This document shows positions 6,717-8,348 of a stretch of 8,348 nucleotides of DNA, piece by piece. The stretch spans positions 1 through 8,348 of the forward strand of contig JAFLJU010000067.1 of NCBI GenBank assembly GCA_022712835.1, given 5' to 3'. The notes under the pieces were generated by a model, which worked only from the letters and a program-made list of their open reading frames with translations, was not told the DNA's origin and made no database searches. Position 1 is the first letter of the stretch. Every line of letters starts with the position of its first letter. The position numbers and the translations under genes are program-made. Source of the stretch: Desulfobacteraceae bacterium. GTDB lineage: Bacteria; Desulfobacterota; Desulfobacteria; Desulfobacterales; Desulfobacteraceae.

Positions 6717-7038
6717 GTCTGTACAGAGTCTAAACACAGGCTTATCCGACAATGATCCCATGTCCGGGGTGGCCAATCTGTTTGACCTGGGCCTTGTCTT
6801 TATTGTGGGGCTTTTAATGGCATTGTTTGGGGCCTATCACCTGGAAGATCTTTTGTCCCAGACATCGGAACTGACCCTTATCAAAAAATCAGCCGACGGG
6901 CAGATAGAGATCATCGAGAAAAAAGGAAGAAAAATCACTGCCGTTAAAATGACCAGGGAAAAGGCCAAGGGCAGAGGAGAGCGCCTTGGCACCGCCTATA
7001 AACTTGAAAACGGATCCATGATTTATATCCCGGATTAA
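6703..7038 (+). CDS. DUF2149-type small membrane protein, probable ExbD counterpart
   Basis: 111 residues: a short cytoplasmic N-terminus, DPMSGVANLFD (18-28), one membrane helix about 29-48, and a basic, hydrophilic C-terminal part of about 60 residues, probably periplasmic. The DPMSGVANLFD-helix arrangement is what I recall of DUF2149. Asp28 at the mouth of the helix sits where ExbD/TolR/MotB carry their essential proton-binding Asp (Asp25 in E. coli ExbD). That point and the 14-bp overlap with the ExbB gene support an ExbD-like stator role (inference). The start at 6703 is preferred over an in-frame ATG at 6661, which would add 14 residues encoded inside exbB and not typical of the family. 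AGG at 6698-6700 is too close; GGAG at 6689-6692 lies 10 nt away. By context it corresponds to HmuT of hmu loci. Confidence 0.82.
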   Translation: MRYLKSVQSLNTGLSDNDPMSGVANLFDLGLVFIVGLLMALFGAYHLEDLLSQTSELTLIKKSADGQIEIIEKKGRKITAVKMTREKAKGRGERLGTAYKLENGSMIYIPD

Positions 7039-7066
7039 CCCCGGGTACACCCTATCCCATCTGCAA

Positions 7067-7071
7067 AAGGA
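7067..7071 (+). promoter_or_regulatory. Ribosome binding site for the CobN-like gene
   Basis: AAGGA lies 11 nt upstream of the GTG at 7083, slightly long but the only purine-rich site near. No in-frame ATG or TTG lies closer; the next in-frame ATG is at 7134, inside the hydrophobic core of the signal peptide. Confidence 0.5.
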
Positions 7072-7082
7072 AAATTGTATCT

Positions 7083-8348
7083 GTGAAGCAGTTAAAACAC
7101 CTGACCCTGCGCTTTTTATGCTTTTTTTTATTCATGGTTTCATACCCGGTAATCTTTGCGCCATTGCCAGCCATGTCAGCGGACATTGCCTTTTTGGTTC
7201 TGGACGCCAATTCCCGTGTGGCAGGTCTGGCAGTTGAACAGATCGATCTGCCCGTCAACATTCAGCTGATCACGGCCGATGAAATCACCCGACACCCTGA
7301 ACAGGCAAGGGCCGATATTGATGGGGCCAAAATTATTTTGGTGGATGTTATGGGCCGGGAACTTGCATCCTTTGTTACCCAGATTGATCCCGGATCAAAA
7401 ATCATCTATGCCCTGCGGGGCTCCTTGGATGATGGGGCCTTGAAAAAAAAGGGCTTTCTCTTTGATGAGAAGATATCTGCTTATTACCAGCATCTGTCCG
7501 TGAAAAATATTCAAAACATGCTGCGCCTTGCGGCCCACCGCCACATGGACAAGAGGATCGCCTATGAACCGGTGGTAAAGAAACCGGCCCTGGGTCTTTA
7601 CCATCCCGATGCAGGAGGATTGTTTACAAAGGTAGACGCCTATCTTACCTGGCAGAAAAGACAGCCGGAGTTTGATGCCCGACGACCAACCATCGGGTTT
7701 TGTTTTTTTTCATCTTTTCTGACCCCAGGTCAAAAGGAACCCATTGATTATTTAATCCGCCGCCTTGAATCGGAAGGGTTCAATGTGTTGCCCTGTTTTG
7801 GCAAAGAACAAGAGATTCTTTCCTCTTTTTTGCTCGATGAAAAAGGCACCTCCCGGGTCAATATGATCCTGGCTTTTTCCTTTAAATTCCATAATGCCCT
7901 GACCCCGGAATTGGGAAAGTTGTTGTCCAAGCTTAACGTTCCGGTTATCTCTGGGGTCAGCCTGTACAAGGACAGCATTGACCAATGGCGCAAAAATCCT
8001 GTGGGCATTGATACCGTTGAGGTGGCCTGGTCCCTGGCAGTCCCGGAAATATCAGGATTGGTTGAACCCACGGTGTTGTCTGCCAAGGAAAAAAGAGTGG
8101 ACCCTAAAACCGGCAGACCCTACTTCTTAAGCCGTCCTGTGGTTGAAAATATAGACCGGCTCATTCCCCGGCTCAAAAACTGGATAACGCTTCAACAAAA
8201 ACCCAATCAAGACAAACGGGTTGCCATCCTGTTCTACAACCATCACCAGGGCAAACAGAATATCGGTGCCTCCTATCTGAATGTGTTCAAAAGCCTTGAA
8301 CAGATTATGGCATCTTTAAAAAAGGCGGGGTATACCACGGGACCCCCT
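7083..8348 (+). CDS. CobN/BchH-like chelatase large subunit with N-terminal signal peptide, partial
   Basis: From GTG at 7083 the frame is open for 422 codons to the window edge, about the first third of a CobN-sized protein (usually 1100-1400 residues). Family landmarks: YHPDAGG (173-179), GFCFFSS..LTPGQKEPIDYLIRRLESEGFNV with a Rossmann-like pattern, LNVPVISGVSLY, VAWSLAVPEISG, and RVAILFYNHHQGKQNIGASYLNV (starting near 379), a hallmark of CobN/HmuS-type proteins. Classical CobN inserts cobalt into a corrin in the cytoplasm with CobS and CobT. Here residues 1-33 look like a Sec signal (KQLKH, a long hydrophobic core, then AMSA before DIAFLVLD), placing the protein outside the cytoplasm, cleaved or anchored. 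Being last after receptor, ExbB and DUF2149 genes, it matches HmuS of hmu haem-uptake loci, so metal removal from, or handling of, an imported tetrapyrrole fits better than biosynthesis. The start codon is less certain than the gene. Confidence 0.9.
   Translation, partial: MKQLKHLTLRFLCFFLFMVSYPVIFAPLPAMSADIAFLVLDANSRVAGLAVEQIDLPVNIQLITADEITRHPEQARADIDGAKIILVDVMGRELASFVTQIDPGSKIIYALRGSLDDGALKKKGFLFDEKISAYYQHLSVKNIQNMLRLAAHRHMDKRIAYEPVVKKPALGLYHPDAGGLFTKVDAYLTWQKRQPEFDARRPTIGFCFFSSFLTPGQKEPIDYLIRRLESEGFNVLPCFGKEQEILSSFLLDEKGTSRVNMILAFSFKFHNALTPELGKLLSKLNVPVISGVSLYKDSIDQWRKNPVGIDTVEVAWSLAVPEISGLVEPTVLSAKEKRVDPKTGRPYFLSRPVVENIDRLIPRLKNWITLQQKPNQDKRVAILFYNHHQGKQNIGASYLNVFKSLEQIMASLKKAGYTTGPP

Noticed and set aside
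1..8348. CRISPR arrays, tRNA or rRNA genes, insertion sequences
   Set aside because: No regularly spaced repeats, cloverleaf-like sequences, transposase frames or terminal inverted repeats were seen on either strand.

Overview
The window looks like a piece of chromosome from a Gram-negative, probably anaerobic bacterium. A TonB-dependent outer-membrane receptor shows there is an outer membrane. The company it keeps (a CobN-like large chelatase subunit, an ExbB-type proton channel, and DUF2149- and DUF2162-type proteins) together with the general codon style suggest a Desulfobacteraceae-like sulfate reducer. That placement is inference; no marker gene is present.

Left part, minus strand (1-2849): two genes in tandem. 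A CmoA-like class I SAM-dependent methyltransferase (2121-2849) is followed after 40 bp by a membrane sensor histidine kinase (2080 down to the window edge). The kinase has two Cache-type sensor repeats, HAMP, PAS, an LHDDL phosphoacceptor region and the start of the ATPase domain; its C-terminus lies outside the window. A Fur-box-like sequence sits just upstream of the methyltransferase.

Middle (2850-3390): a divergent regulatory region of about 540 bp without a gene. On the plus strand it carries a sigma70-like promoter, a cobalamin riboswitch with a clear B12 box, and an intrinsic terminator (hairpin plus nine T) just before the first gene. This is the layout of a transcription-attenuating B12 off-switch.

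Right part, plus strand (3391-8348): a tight operon of five genes: TonB-dependent receptor, seven-helix DUF2162-type membrane protein with a CPVC motif, ExbB/TolQ-type channel, DUF2149-type small protein with an ExbD-like Asp ahead of its single helix, and a CobN-like chelatase large subunit that begins with a signal peptide and runs off the right edge. Gaps are 6 bp, 2 bp, a 14-bp overlap and 44 bp.

Inferred working model: the receptor brings a metal-tetrapyrrole or metal complex across the outer membrane. ExbB plus the DUF2149 protein form a proton-driven motor, and the exported CobN-like protein handles the metal-tetrapyrrole on the outer side of the inner membrane. The gene set resembles the hmu haem-uptake module of Bacteroidetes (HmuR plus HmuS/T/U/V), but here it is under cobalamin control. 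That makes a corrinoid or cobalt a more likely cargo than haem, and it is the most interesting point of the window.
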